From Paraburkholderia megapolitana (lineage in GTDB: Bacteria; Pseudomonadota; Gammaproteobacteria; Burkholderiales; Burkholderiaceae), in assembly GCF_007556815.1 (NCBI RefSeq), contig NZ_CP041745.1, positions 868,001 to 932,000 of the forward strand: a DNA stretch of 64,000 bases, in the 5' to 3' direction. A model generated the notes under the pieces. The model was given only the letters and a program-made list of their open reading frames with translations, ran no database searches and was not told the origin of the DNA. Each line of letters opens with the position of its first letter. Positions within the stretch are counted from its first letter, which is position 1. This document shows positions 7,567-15,899 of the stretch, in pieces. The translations under genes and the position numbers were made by a program.

Positions 7567-9513
7567 TTAGGGCGTCCAGCGATAAACCGTGACGCTGTCG
7601 CCCTTGACGTTGTTCTTGGTGACCACGTATTCCCCGGTCGTTCGTAGATACGCCCTGACGCCGTACATCGAATCGATGGCGCTGCTGGCGTCTACGGTGC
7701 TGGGGCTGGGGTTGGTCAGCGTCGTGTCGAGCTTGCCGGTCGCGAGATTGATGGCGTCGATGTTCGACAGGGCATCGCCACTGCTGAACCAGTAGCCGAC
7801 GAAGAGATAGTTGCCGGCTGCGTCAATCGCCTTGGCGTTGGCATGGGGAAGGGTGATCACCGGGTTGGGCGTCGTGGTGTTGCCCGCGCTCCAGCCGTGA
7901 TACACCTCGATCCGCGTGCCGATCGCGGTCCAGTCCGTACTTCCCGTTACGCCCTGGCCGAGAATCATCGTGTCGCTGTCCGCGAGGTAGACGATGCGCG
8001 TCAACTGCTGGATGGTCTTCGGAATGGCGTAGCGGATTGCGGGTCCCCATGTCGGCTTGCCGCTGGCGTCGAAGCCGGTCAGCGGGTAGTGGTCGATGTA
8101 ACCGGTCTTGTCCAGACCGACCCATATACCGCCTTTGCTATCCAGACAGAATCCATGTCTGACCCATGTGGTCGCGTTGAACGCCGGACTGGGAAGCACG
8201 GCGTCCGGAATGGCGATGTCGCCATTCGCCGCGTTGAAGTGGAAGAAGTAGAACGTCTCGGGGTTCTGGCCGGACACCACGAGGATCCGGTTGCCGCCGA
8301 CAGCGGCAAGTTGACTGAAGTGCTCATCCCGGTCGCCGTTGGTGGCGATGCGCGGGTCCGTCGGGTAGGTGAACGGATCGACGGTGTTGGCGACGAAGGT
8401 GCCCCCGGCGCTGCCGCTGCCGTTGTAGATGTTGGTGCCGCCATAGAACAGCGTGCTGTCCGTGGCCGGGTCTGGGGTCGCGATGCCCTCGAAGTTCAGG
8501 GCCTGAAGCGTCCAGCGCAGGTTGCCGGCGCTGTTATACGCATGAATGTCGGTGCCGCCGTCGCGGGCGAGATCCCAGCCGCCGCCCCACGGGTTGTTGA
8601 GCACATAGAGGTTGCCCGCAGTGTCCTTGCCGATGCCAGCGACACGCGTGAAACGCTTCGCACCGACCTGGCCTTTGATTCCTGTCGTGGTGTCGAGATA
8701 GCCGCCCTGAACGCCGAAGGTACCGGCCAGCGTCGGCGTGCCCGCGAGCGTGTAGCGCTTGATGTTCATGTCGGGGCCTTCGTCTCCGATCATGAGCTGC
8801 TTCGATGACGCATCGAAATAGAGCGCCGACGGCCGCGATCTGGTCGACATCCGGATGGTGTTCAGCAGGGCGCCGGTAGGACTGAACCCGACGATCGCAC
8901 CCTCGCTCTTCTGTGCGACCCAGAGGTTGCCTGTGCCATCCACAGCGAGCGCGCCCGGGCCCGAGATGTTGATGTCGCGCTGCCAGACACCGTCGGTGGT
9001 GTAGACGCGGACACGATTGCCATAGAAGTCGCTCGCATAGAGGAGCGTGCCCGCCGTGGCGAGTCCGGTGATGGTGTCGACCTTCTGCTGATTGGTCGTC
9101 GCGCTGACGTGTATCAGAACATCGCGCGCTTTTGTCGTGCGGTTGTAGCGCCCTACAGCGCCGCTTCCGTACACCGTGCTGAACTGGAGCGCCGCGAAAA
9201 TCGATGTGGCATTGCCGGTAATCGCGCTGCCCTGGAACTCGCCGTGAATACCGATCGAGCCGGCGCTGCGGCCGTTCTGATAGATGGCGACACCGCCCTC
9301 GTATTCGTCCCACATCGATGCCGTATAGATAACGCCCTCGGGCGCGACCCACATGGAACGTGCGGTGTTGCCCACCTGAGCGGCCAGCGTGCCGTAGGTG
9401 TTCGCGAGCCAGCCGATGGTGTTTCCGGCCTGAGAGGCCGGCGCAATCGTGGCGAATGCCGCGGCGAGAAACGTGGCGAGAAGCACAGCATGAATGCGTT
9501 TTCTTGCGACCAT
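7567..9513 (-). CDS. Secreted NHL/beta-propeller-like repeat protein
   Basis: 648 aa. A signal peptide is evident: KR-rich N-terminus, hydrophobic core and a likely cut after PASQA (residue about 29). The mature protein is rich in Gly, Thr and Asn, with repeated units such as GPGALAVDGTGNLWVAQ, ASSKQLMIGDEG and GIGKDTAGNLYVLNN, which are NHL/YVTN-type propeller blades. It should be periplasmic or extracellular. No catalytic motif is visible; a binding or lactonase-like role is possible. It stands alone between the MCP gene and the oxygenase gene. Confidence 0.7.
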   Translation of the reverse strand: MVARKRIHAVLLATFLAAAFATIAPASQAGNTIGWLANTYGTLAAQVGNTARSMWVAPEGVIYTASMWDEYEGGVAIYQNGRSAGSIGIHGEFQGSAITGNATSIFAALQFSTVYGSGAVGRYNRTTKARDVLIHVSATTNQQKVDTITGLATAGTLLYASDFYGNRVRVYTTDGVWQRDINISGPGALAVDGTGNLWVAQKSEGAIVGFSPTGALLNTIRMSTRSRPSALYFDASSKQLMIGDEGPDMNIKRYTLAGTPTLAGTFGVQGGYLDTTTGIKGQVGAKRFTRVAGIGKDTAGNLYVLNNPWGGGWDLARDGGTDIHAYNSAGNLRWTLQALNFEGIATPDPATDSTLFYGGTNIYNGSGSAGGTFVANTVDPFTYPTDPRIATNGDRDEHFSQLAAVGGNRILVVSGQNPETFYFFHFNAANGDIAIPDAVLPSPAFNATTWVRHGFCLDSKGGIWVGLDKTGYIDHYPLTGFDASGKPTWGPAIRYAIPKTIQQLTRIVYLADSDTMILGQGVTGSTDWTAIGTRIEVYHGWSAGNTTTPNPVITLPHANAKAIDAAGNYLFVGYWFSSGDALSNIDAINLATGKLDTTLTNPSPSTVDASSAIDSMYGVRAYLRTTGEYVVTKNNVKGDSVTVYRWTP

Positions 9514-9539
9514 GACTCATCCTCTCCTGAATGTTGATC

Positions 9540-9551
9540 ATTCACGTGAAT
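9540..9551. promoter_or_regulatory. 12-base perfect palindrome upstream of the propeller gene
   Basis: ATTCACGTGAAT is a perfect 12-base inverted repeat 27 bases upstream of the propeller gene start (minus strand). It may be an operator. It could arise by chance in a region of this size. Confidence 0.2.
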
Positions 9552-9676
9552 AGTCGGCCAGCCAGGTTTCCTGAAATCCGTGATCGGTGAAATCGCCCTC
9601 GAAACCGTCCGGCACATTCTGTATCGCGTCTAGCGTACCGTCGACACGTTACAGGACGAGGATGATTTCCTGAACA

Positions 9677-10312
9677 TTAAGTGCGGCGTTTAAACCATCC
9701 GGTGAGCGACAGGCGATCGCGTGTCGCGGGCAATACCTCATGCAGCATATCGGCGGACAGAAATACCGCGATCCGGCTACCGACCGGCAAGATGTCCCGC
9801 ATGCTCGAGCCTTCCGGATGCAGTCGCAATTCGCCGCCGTGGTGAGGCAGCCAGTCGGCATTCAGATAGACGACAACCGACACGATGCGGCTGTCGTCGT
9901 GGCGAAACTGATCGCGATGTTGTCGATAGGAATCGCCCGGTGCGTAGAACGCGAAATGGCTTTCGTATTCTTCGAGTCCGAGGAAGAACCTGCGATTCAA
10001 CGCCGTACGCAGCGTTTCCATGATCGCAAGATATTGATCGCAGGCTGCGGATTGTCCCGCGTCCAGCCAGCGAATCCGGTCGCCGCGTATCTCGGGCTGA
10101 AGCGCACGCGCCGCACCCTGGCTGACCCGCGCCAATGCGAGCGCCCCGGACGCCGCAAGCCCGGCACATTCCTGCGCGAGCGCGAGCGTCAAATCATGGG
10201 GAAGAAAATTGTCCTGTTCCGACCAGCCATGTTCTTGAAGGGTATCCAGGATCTGTCGATGCCCTTCGTCGCGAGGCGCATCGGAATGCGCCGACGAGTG
10301 TGTGCGGTTCAC
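9677..10312 (-). CDS. 2OG-Fe(II) dioxygenase, SM-20/prolyl-4-hydroxylase-like
   Basis: 211 aa. The iron-binding HxD is in QHRDQF (His132, Asp134), the distal iron His is His191 in MLHEVLPATRDR, and a 2-oxoglutarate-binding Arg follows at 198 or 200. The domain matches small bacterial SM-20/P4H-like oxygenases. The start is GTG at 10312, chosen because AAGGA lies 7 bases upstream; longer in-frame readings run into the neighbouring SDR gene. It lies 38 bases after the SDR gene at the end of the sugar operon and may be co-transcribed. Its substrate (a protein residue or small molecule) is unknown. Confidence 0.8.
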   Translation of the reverse strand: MNRTHSSAHSDAPRDEGHRQILDTLQEHGWSEQDNFLPHDLTLALAQECAGLAASGALALARVSQGAARALQPEIRGDRIRWLDAGQSAACDQYLAIMETLRTALNRRFFLGLEEYESHFAFYAPGDSYRQHRDQFRHDDSRIVSVVVYLNADWLPHHGGELRLHPEGSSMRDILPVGSRIAVFLSADMLHEVLPATRDRLSLTGWFKRRT

Positions 10313-10350
10313 TACCTGTTCCTTCGAACGTCCGTTAGTGAGCCATTGTA

Positions 10351-11118
10351 TTACCAGAGCGTATAACCCCCATCGACAACAAGAACCGAGCCCGTCATGA
10401 ACGACGATGCGTCGCTCGCAAGCATCAGCGCAACCGGTGCGATTTCTTCGGGCGTCGCATAGCGTTGCATCGGTACTTCGTCGCGCCAGTAGTGCCGGTA
10501 ATCCTCGTACTCGGTGCTGGCAATCTCGGTCTTCACATAGCCCGGCGCGATGGCATTGACGCGCACACCCGATTGCGCCCACTCGGCCGCGAGCGAACGC
10601 GTCAGATGGTGGACCGCGGCCTTGGCGATGCCATAGGGCGAGTGCCATTGCGGCCGGTTGACGATGAGCCCCGAGATCGAGCCGATGTTGATGATCGAGC
10701 CGCGTCCGTTCTTGACCATCTGTCGTCCGACGATCTGGCTGGCTTTCCAGACACCGTCGAGATTGATCGAGAAAAGCCGTTGCCATTCGTCGTCTTCCAA
10801 CGTCAATGCGTTAGCGTGGAAGCCGATGCCTGCGTTGTTGACGAGGACGTCGATGGGTCCGAGGGTACGGGTCACCGTATTGACCATCGCTTCCAGTTCT
10901 TCGCGATTCGAAACATCCGCCTTGACGCTGATCGCTTCCACGCCCAGCTTTTGCAGCTCGCCGATGGCGATCGCGCTCTGTTCCTCGTCTCTGGCAGCGA
11001 TCGCAATCGCAGAGCCGGCCTCGGCCAGCCCCTGTGCAATTGCCCGGCCAATGCCCCGATTGCCGCCGGTAACGATGGAGACTTTCCCGCGCATCGAGAA
11101 ACGATCCAGTATGGACAT
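10351..11118 (-). CDS. Short-chain dehydrogenase/reductase (sugar- or polyol-type)
   Basis: 255 aa classical SDR. NAD(P)-binding TGGNRGIG is at residues 17-24, NNAG follows near residue 90, and the catalytic Ser and YGIAK (YxxxK) are present. The C-terminal SSFMTGSVLVVDGGYT is the family's usual end. The start at 11118 has AAGGA upstream. It lies between the ABC importer genes and the oxygenase in the ROK-linked operon, so it probably oxidises the imported polyol or sugar before or after phosphorylation. Closest named families are gluconate 5-dehydrogenase and sugar-alcohol dehydrogenases; the exact substrate is not deducible. Confidence 0.85.
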   Translation of the reverse strand: MSILDRFSMRGKVSIVTGGNRGIGRAIAQGLAEAGSAIAIAARDEEQSAIAIGELQKLGVEAISVKADVSNREELEAMVNTVTRTLGPIDVLVNNAGIGFHANALTLEDDEWQRLFSINLDGVWKASQIVGRQMVKNGRGSIINIGSISGLIVNRPQWHSPYGIAKAAVHHLTRSLAAEWAQSGVRVNAIAPGYVKTEIASTEYEDYRHYWRDEVPMQRYATPEEIAPVALMLASDASSFMTGSVLVVDGGYTLW

Positions 11119-11138
11119 ACGATGTTTTCCTTCTCCGA

Positions 11139-11960
11139 TTAAAGCGTTGCAAGCGATGGTGTGGAATAGACGGCCGGCTTGACGGCAGTGGGATCGAGTG
11201 CGCCCGTCATGACCGCGACGACTTCGCTCATCGACGTGGACTTCGGCTCCACGATGGTGGCGCGCCGGCCCAGCCGGTGGATGTGAATGCGATCGGCGAT
11301 CTCGAACACGTTTGGCATGCTGTGGCTGATCAGAACGATCGACAGCCCGTGGCTGCGCACCTTCAGGATCAGGTCGAGTACCTGTCGCGTTTCCTTGACG
11401 CCGAGCGCGGCTGTCGGCTCGTCGAGAATGACAACTTTTCTTCCCCACGCTGCGGCCCGCGCAACCGCGATGGCTTGCCGTTGTCCGCCTGAGAGCGTCT
11501 CGACTTTCTGCCGGATCGACTGCACGCGGATACCGAGGTTCTTCATGTGCTCGGCGGCCTGTTTGCGCATGCCTGCCTTGTCGAGCTGGCGAAAGAGAGT
11601 CCCGAGTACACCGGGCTTGCGCAACTCGCGGCCTAGAAACAGGTTTTGCGTAATGTCGAGTTCGGTCGCGACCGCGAGTTCCTGATAGACGGTTTCGATC
11701 CCTGCCAGTCGCGCGTCGAGCGGGCTGCGAAACCGGACCGCTTCGCCATCGATGAATACCTCGCCGCTGTCGGGACTTACCGCTCCGGTGAGCGCACGGA
11801 TAAGGCTCGATTTGCCCGCGCCGTTGTCGCCTACAACCGCGAGGATTTCGCCTTGTGCGAGTTCGAAGTCGGCGCTGTCCATGGCGACGACGTGGCCGTA
11901 TCGTTTGGTCAATCCTTTCGCCTGGAGGACCAGCTGAACCGTTGAGCTTTGCGGATTCAC
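11139..11960 (-). CDS. Sugar ABC importer, ATP-binding protein (FrcA-type, single domain)
   Basis: 273 aa. Walker A GDNGAGKSS (residues 44-52), signature LSGGQRQ, Walker B VVILDEPTAAL and the switch His in VLISHSM are all intact. There is only one nucleotide-binding domain, unlike the double-domain RbsA/XylG type, so two copies should pair. The start is GTG at 11960, preceded by GGAGGA; it overlaps the permease stop by 4 bases (GTGA), which implies translational coupling. With the permease and binding protein upstream it forms a CUT2-type carbohydrate importer. Confidence 0.9.
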   Translation of the reverse strand: MNPQSSTVQLVLQAKGLTKRYGHVVAMDSADFELAQGEILAVVGDNGAGKSSLIRALTGAVSPDSGEVFIDGEAVRFRSPLDARLAGIETVYQELAVATELDITQNLFLGRELRKPGVLGTLFRQLDKAGMRKQAAEHMKNLGIRVQSIRQKVETLSGGQRQAIAVARAAAWGRKVVILDEPTAALGVKETRQVLDLILKVRSHGLSIVLISHSMPNVFEIADRIHIHRLGRRATIVEPKSTSMSEVVAVMTGALDPTAVKPAVYSTPSLATL

Positions 11961-12979
11961 GATTGTTTCCTCCTGCTCAGGTAGTGATCGACGCCGACCG
12001 CGAGGATCACAAGAATGCCCGTGGCGATCTGCTGATACAGCGAGTCGATGCCGGCCTGGGTGAGGCCGTTCTTCAGCACCGTCACGATCAGCGCGCCGAC
12101 GAACGTTCCTGCTACGCCGCCACGCCCGCCGAACAGGCTCGTGCCGCCGATCACAACCGCGGTAATGGCATCCAGATTGGCCGTCTGATAAGCGCTTGGA
12201 TCGGCAATGGGCGTGCGGCCCAACGCCTGCCACGCAGCAAAGAAATAGAACAGCCCCGCAAGTGCATACACGCTGAACGTAATACGCCCGACGTGGATAC
12301 CGTTCAGCCTCGCAGCGCTCGACGAATTGCCGATCGCATACACGCGCACGCCCCAGGCTGTCTGGTTCATCACATAGCTGAGCACCAGCGTCAGAACGAT
12401 CCAGAGCAGGCTGCCGTAAGTGAAGGTCACGACGCCGCTTGTGAATCCGCTACCCAGAATGGTCAGAAAATCGGACGAGACCGGATAGCTTTGCGAGTGC
12501 GTATAGAGACGCGAGGCGGCCGCAAGAATGGTCAGCGTTCCAAGCGTGACGATAAACGGCGGCAACTTGAAACGCGTGATGACGAGCCCGTTGAGCGACG
12601 CTGCCGCGAGACACACGACCAGACCGGCCGCAATCGCCGCCATGTCGCCGTGCCCCGCGAGGCTCCCGATGAGGACGGTGCCGAGCACCAGAATTGCTCC
12701 GCACGCGAGGTCGATACCGGCAACTAGCACGATCAGCGTCTGGCCCAGCGCAATCGTGCCGACCACCACCGACTGCTGAAACAGCAGCGAGATGTTGCCG
12801 ACGTTGAGAAAAGTCGAGGTCGTCACCGAGAACACGAATGTGATGACGACCAGCGCGAACAGCGGCCCCGACATCGGTTGCGCGAGCAGGGTACGCATGA
12901 CGTCGCGCATCCCGTTACGGCGATCGCTGGGCTCGTTGATCACTGGAAGGTCGCCACTCGAATGACGGTTCGAGTTCAT
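11957..12979 (-). CDS. Sugar ABC importer, permease (RbsC-like)
   Basis: 340 aa with about ten hydrophobic spans. It carries the CUT2 permease features GIDLACGAILVLG (near residue 88) and AVVIGGTSLFGGRGGVAGT (near residue 275), the latter forming the ATPase contact region. It sits in the inner membrane as a homodimer with the 11139-11960 ATPase. One base separates it from the binding-protein gene. The N-terminal about 40 residues are hydrophilic and cytoplasmic. Confidence 0.9.
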   Translation of the reverse strand: MNSNRHSSGDLPVINEPSDRRNGMRDVMRTLLAQPMSGPLFALVVITFVFSVTTSTFLNVGNISLLFQQSVVVGTIALGQTLIVLVAGIDLACGAILVLGTVLIGSLAGHGDMAAIAAGLVVCLAAASLNGLVITRFKLPPFIVTLGTLTILAAASRLYTHSQSYPVSSDFLTILGSGFTSGVVTFTYGSLLWIVLTLVLSYVMNQTAWGVRVYAIGNSSSAARLNGIHVGRITFSVYALAGLFYFFAAWQALGRTPIADPSAYQTANLDAITAVVIGGTSLFGGRGGVAGTFVGALIVTVLKNGLTQAGIDSLYQQIATGILVILAVGVDHYLSRRKQS

Positions 12980-12980
12980 C

Positions 12981-13991
12981 TCATCCTCCCCAGCAATTGG
13001 CGAGACCCCATTTCGAATCTTTTGAATCGAGACCCGGCACGGGATGGTCGGTGATCAGCACGGTGCCCGTATTGTTGAAGCCAGTCGGCTTCTTTCCTCC
13101 GCCGGCCGCCTGGATAATCGATTCGACGGCCAGTTGACCCATCTTCGACGGGAACTGCATCACCGTGGCGCCGATCTGACCGCTCGCCACGCTGCGTACA
13201 CCCGAGCAGCTTCCATCGATCGACGTCACGATGATGTCGCGCTTCGCTTTCTTGATGGCGAGCGATGCGCCCTGCGCAGTCGGCTCATTGATCGTGTAGA
13301 GAATATTGATGTCCGGATGCGCGGAGAGAAGATTTTCCATCGTCACCTGACCGGTCTCGACATTGCCCAACGTCAGCGCGGTGCCGGCGATCTGCGGCGA
13401 ACCGTCGGCAATGCCGAAGCCCTGCAGGAAACCGACGTGGCGTGCATTCGCGGTTCGGTCCGCGAGATCGTAGTCGAGCATGGCAACGTGAGGCGCAGTC
13501 GTGCCGATCCGGGCCTTGGCCCACTGGCCGATCAGTTTGCCGGCGGTGACGTTGTCCGTTTCGAACGACGCGTCTGCAGCGGTCATGGGGTTCAGGGAGC
13601 TGTTCACGGTGACGACCACGATGCCGGCGGCGCGTGCTTTCCTGACAATCGGAACCAGCGCGTAGGCATTGGCGTTATCGAGCGTAATGCCTTTCACGCC
13701 GCGATTGATCATGTTTTCGATCGCCGCGATCTGCGTGGACGAGTCGCCGGCCACCGTTGCCTCGGCGGTCATGACTTTCCAGCCGTGTTTCGTTGCGGTT
13801 TCGACCGCCGATTTTTCCAGCTTGTCGAAGAACGGATTGGACAACTGCAACTCGACGATTCCGATCGTGGGCTGGGCGTCGGCTGCATGAGCGACGTGCC
13901 ACGAAGCGGATATCAGCAGGCTCAGCAGTGTGAGCGCCGCGCGGGCACGCAAATAACGCGGCCTGTGTGTGGTTTTACGATGCAACTCCAT
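12981..13991 (-). CDS. Sugar ABC importer, periplasmic binding protein (Peripla_BP_4)
   Basis: 336 aa. The signal peptide is an Arg-rich start, hydrophobic core and AHA cleavage site near residue 36. The mature domain starts IGIVELQLSNPFFDKLEKSA, the canonical ribose/galactose-type periplasmic-binding opening, and NPFF is the typical ligand-loop motif. Later DGSCSGVRSVASGQIGATV forms the hinge and second lobe. It delivers the ligand to the permease encoded just downstream. The ligand is unknown, but the kinase and SDR in the operon point to a monosaccharide or polyol. Confidence 0.9.
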   Translation of the reverse strand: MELHRKTTHRPRYLRARAALTLLSLLISASWHVAHAADAQPTIGIVELQLSNPFFDKLEKSAVETATKHGWKVMTAEATVAGDSSTQIAAIENMINRGVKGITLDNANAYALVPIVRKARAAGIVVVTVNSSLNPMTAADASFETDNVTAGKLIGQWAKARIGTTAPHVAMLDYDLADRTANARHVGFLQGFGIADGSPQIAGTALTLGNVETGQVTMENLLSAHPDINILYTINEPTAQGASLAIKKAKRDIIVTSIDGSCSGVRSVASGQIGATVMQFPSKMGQLAVESIIQAAGGGKKPTGFNNTGTVLITDHPVPGLDSKDSKWGLANCWGG

Positions 13992-14046
13992 GTTCGCCTC
14001 CTGTTCGACCTTGTACGGTTCGGGTCTGTCTCGTTAGGTTGTTTCT

Positions 14047-14103
14047 TTAATGCTCGTGAATGACGATCGGTGCTTCGCTTGCTTTCGGTATGCGTGTCGA
14101 CAT
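14047..14103 (-). CDS. 18-aa ORF translationally coupled to the FGGY kinase
   Basis: The sequence MSTRIPKASEAPIVIHEH starts at an ATG that overlaps the kinase stop as TGATG, with AGGAG a few bases upstream inside the kinase gene. It ends in TAA 55 bases before the binding-protein start. The arrangement is what one expects for a coupled gene, although the product is very short. It may be a regulatory small ORF, a remnant of a lost gene, or chance. Confidence 0.35.
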   Translation of the reverse strand: MSTRIPKASEAPIVIHEH

Positions 14104-15713
14104 CAGTGCTCCTGGCCGCTCAAGGCCAGGTGTTCGCAGGCTGGATCGCTCAACGAGTCTTTCAGGCCGTTCAAGACCCGCATCGAATGAAGGATCGTTT
14201 CGTCGGCGCTCAGTTCGCGGTATTGGCCGTACTGTTCGGCATGGATCACCGCGAAATTCGGGTTGGGCTGGAATCGCTCGAAGCGTTGCGCGCCAAACTT
14301 CGCGCTGCCCGCCACGAAACCGGCGACGAGTCCGGCTGCAACGGCTCCATGGATAGCCGCGCCGACGGCCGTTGCGTGCGCAATGTCCGGCACTTCCACT
14401 TCGCGCCCCAGTACGTCGGCCATGGTCTGGACCAGAAACGGATTGTTCTGCGCGAGTCCGCTCGTGAGGACGACGCGATTGATCGCGAGTCCGCCACTTT
14501 CGAAGAGATCCACGATCGCGCGCGCGCCGAAACACAATGACTCGATCAGTGCGCGATAGATATCGACGGCGGTCGTATTTGTCGTGAGGCCGACCAGCAG
14601 GCCGCTCAAACTCGAATCCGCCAGCGGCACGCGATTGCCGTTCCACCAGTCGAGCGCCACGAGATGATTCGCGCCCGGTTCGAGCTGAGCGGCCTCGCGG
14701 TTGTAGTGACGAAAGCTCTCCGCTGAATCGGCGCCGCGCGGAAACGCATTGACGAACCAGCCGAGCGTATCGCCGAAACCCGCCTGGCCCGCTTCGTAAC
14801 ACCAGAGATCGCGAATCGAACCGTCTTTGGCGACACCTTCGATACCGGGTGGCAACGGCTGGAACCGCTCGTTCAGCAGGAGATAGGCGGCTGAAGTGCC
14901 GAGTGCGCCGACGAGGCAGCCATTCGAGACCGCGCCGGCCGCCGGCAGGACCACATGAGAATCGATGACCGCGACCGCCACGACGGCGTTGCCGCTGATC
15001 CCGGTGAGCTGGCGCCAGCCTTCGGACAGGCTGCCGGCCGCGCTGCCGATACGATGCGGCTCCGCCAGTTTGTCCGTCAGACCAGGCACGATCCCGTGCG
15101 GATAGCCATCCATGGCGGAGTATTGAGCCTTGTAGGCAGCAAAGCCGAGGCTGCGCGCTTCCGTGCCGGTCAACTGCCAGACGAGCCAGTCGCCCGACTC
15201 GATGAACCGATCTGTGGCATCCCAGATGTGCGGTGCTTCGTCGGCGATCTGGGCGGCCTTCGGCAGCAGCCATTCACCGGAGAGCTTGCCGCCGAAATTG
15301 CGCAGAAAAGACCCGCCGCGACGGTTGATCTCGTCGGCGTACGGTTGTGCGGCGTGGTGTTTCCATAGCTTCACGTAGGCGTGAGGCTCGCCGGGATACA
15401 GCTCGGAAAGGGCGGTGCCATCTTGCCTCGCGGGCATGGGCGAACTGGCGGAGAAGCCGAGCCCGATCGACGCGATGTTGCGACCGCGCCCGAGTTTGCT
15501 GAGGATTTCCTGCGCCGCCTCGAGATAATCCGCGGCGTTCTGCAGGGCCCAGGCTCTGGGCAACGGCGTACCGTCGGGCAAGCTCCGCGTCATGACATCG
15601 TGCCGGTAGGCGTGCATATGGCTGCCGATCTGCTCGCCGGTCGCCGCGTCGAGCAATACGCCGCGGGCTGAGCTCGTGCCGTAGTCGAGTCCGACGATAT
15701 AAGTCTCGGTCAT
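14103..15713 (-). CDS. FGGY-family carbohydrate kinase (ribulokinase-like)
   Basis: 536 aa, typical of FGGY kinases. The N-terminal phosphate-binding loop is VGLDYGTSSARGVLLD (from about residue 7). The C-terminal half has LGTSAAYLLL and the FGGY-type VVLTSGLAQNNPFLVQTMADVLG signature, followed by ATAVGAAIHGAVAAG. It phosphorylates the imported or oxidised sugar in the cytoplasm; pentuloses and polyols are the usual substrates. The start at 15713 (MTETYIVG) has GGAG upstream and is preferred to longer readings. It is the first gene of the operon and faces the ROK regulator across the operator. Confidence 0.9.
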   Translation of the reverse strand: MTETYIVGLDYGTSSARGVLLDAATGEQIGSHMHAYRHDVMTRSLPDGTPLPRAWALQNAADYLEAAQEILSKLGRGRNIASIGLGFSASSPMPARQDGTALSELYPGEPHAYVKLWKHHAAQPYADEINRRGGSFLRNFGGKLSGEWLLPKAAQIADEAPHIWDATDRFIESGDWLVWQLTGTEARSLGFAAYKAQYSAMDGYPHGIVPGLTDKLAEPHRIGSAAGSLSEGWRQLTGISGNAVVAVAVIDSHVVLPAAGAVSNGCLVGALGTSAAYLLLNERFQPLPPGIEGVAKDGSIRDLWCYEAGQAGFGDTLGWFVNAFPRGADSAESFRHYNREAAQLEPGANHLVALDWWNGNRVPLADSSLSGLLVGLTTNTTAVDIYRALIESLCFGARAIVDLFESGGLAINRVVLTSGLAQNNPFLVQTMADVLGREVEVPDIAHATAVGAAIHGAVAAGLVAGFVAGSAKFGAQRFERFQPNPNFAVIHAEQYGQYRELSADETILHSMRVLNGLKDSLSDPACEHLALSGQEH

Positions 15714-15779
15714 GCTCTTTGTCTCCGTGCCGCAAGATTTGCGATGATGGCGGCGCGCCGCATCGTGTTGTTGACGGCA

Positions 15780-15808
15780 AGTTAAGCAATAAATTAGGCG
15801 TAAGTCAA
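15780..15808 (-). promoter_or_regulatory. Predicted promoter of the sugar operon
   Basis: On the minus strand TTGACT (-35; 15803-15808) and TTAACT (-10; 15780-15785) are 17 bases apart, 67 bases upstream of the kinase start. The -35 lies 2 bases from the ROK operator palindrome, a position where a bound regulator would block RNA polymerase. Confidence 0.45.
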
Positions 15809-15810
15809 AT

Positions 15811-15838
15811 ATGTTTTGTATATTAATGTTCAAAACAT
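15811..15838. promoter_or_regulatory. Probable ROK operator: ATGTTTTG-N12-CAAAACAT
   Basis: Two perfect 8-base inverted half-sites (15811-15818 and 15831-15838) with a 12-base A+T-rich spacer lie midway between the divergent kinase operon and the ROK regulator gene. Symmetry, spacing and location match NagC/XylR-type operators. Binding by the adjacent ROK protein is inferred. Confidence 0.6.
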
Positions 15839-15899
15839 ACCCCGGTCTTATGGAGGCGGCCTAGGCCGGGCAGGTGACCCAATTCGGAGCGTGGAAGAA

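Noticed and set aside
10313..10786. N-terminal extension of the 2OG oxygenase frame
   Set aside because: The first 158 codons of the longer frame overlap the SDR gene out of frame; the GTG at 10312 has a ribosome site and gives a normal family length.
13044..14063. 339-aa plus-strand frame opposite the binding-protein gene
   Set aside because: Shadow of the periplasmic binding protein, which has a signal peptide and full domain on the other strand.
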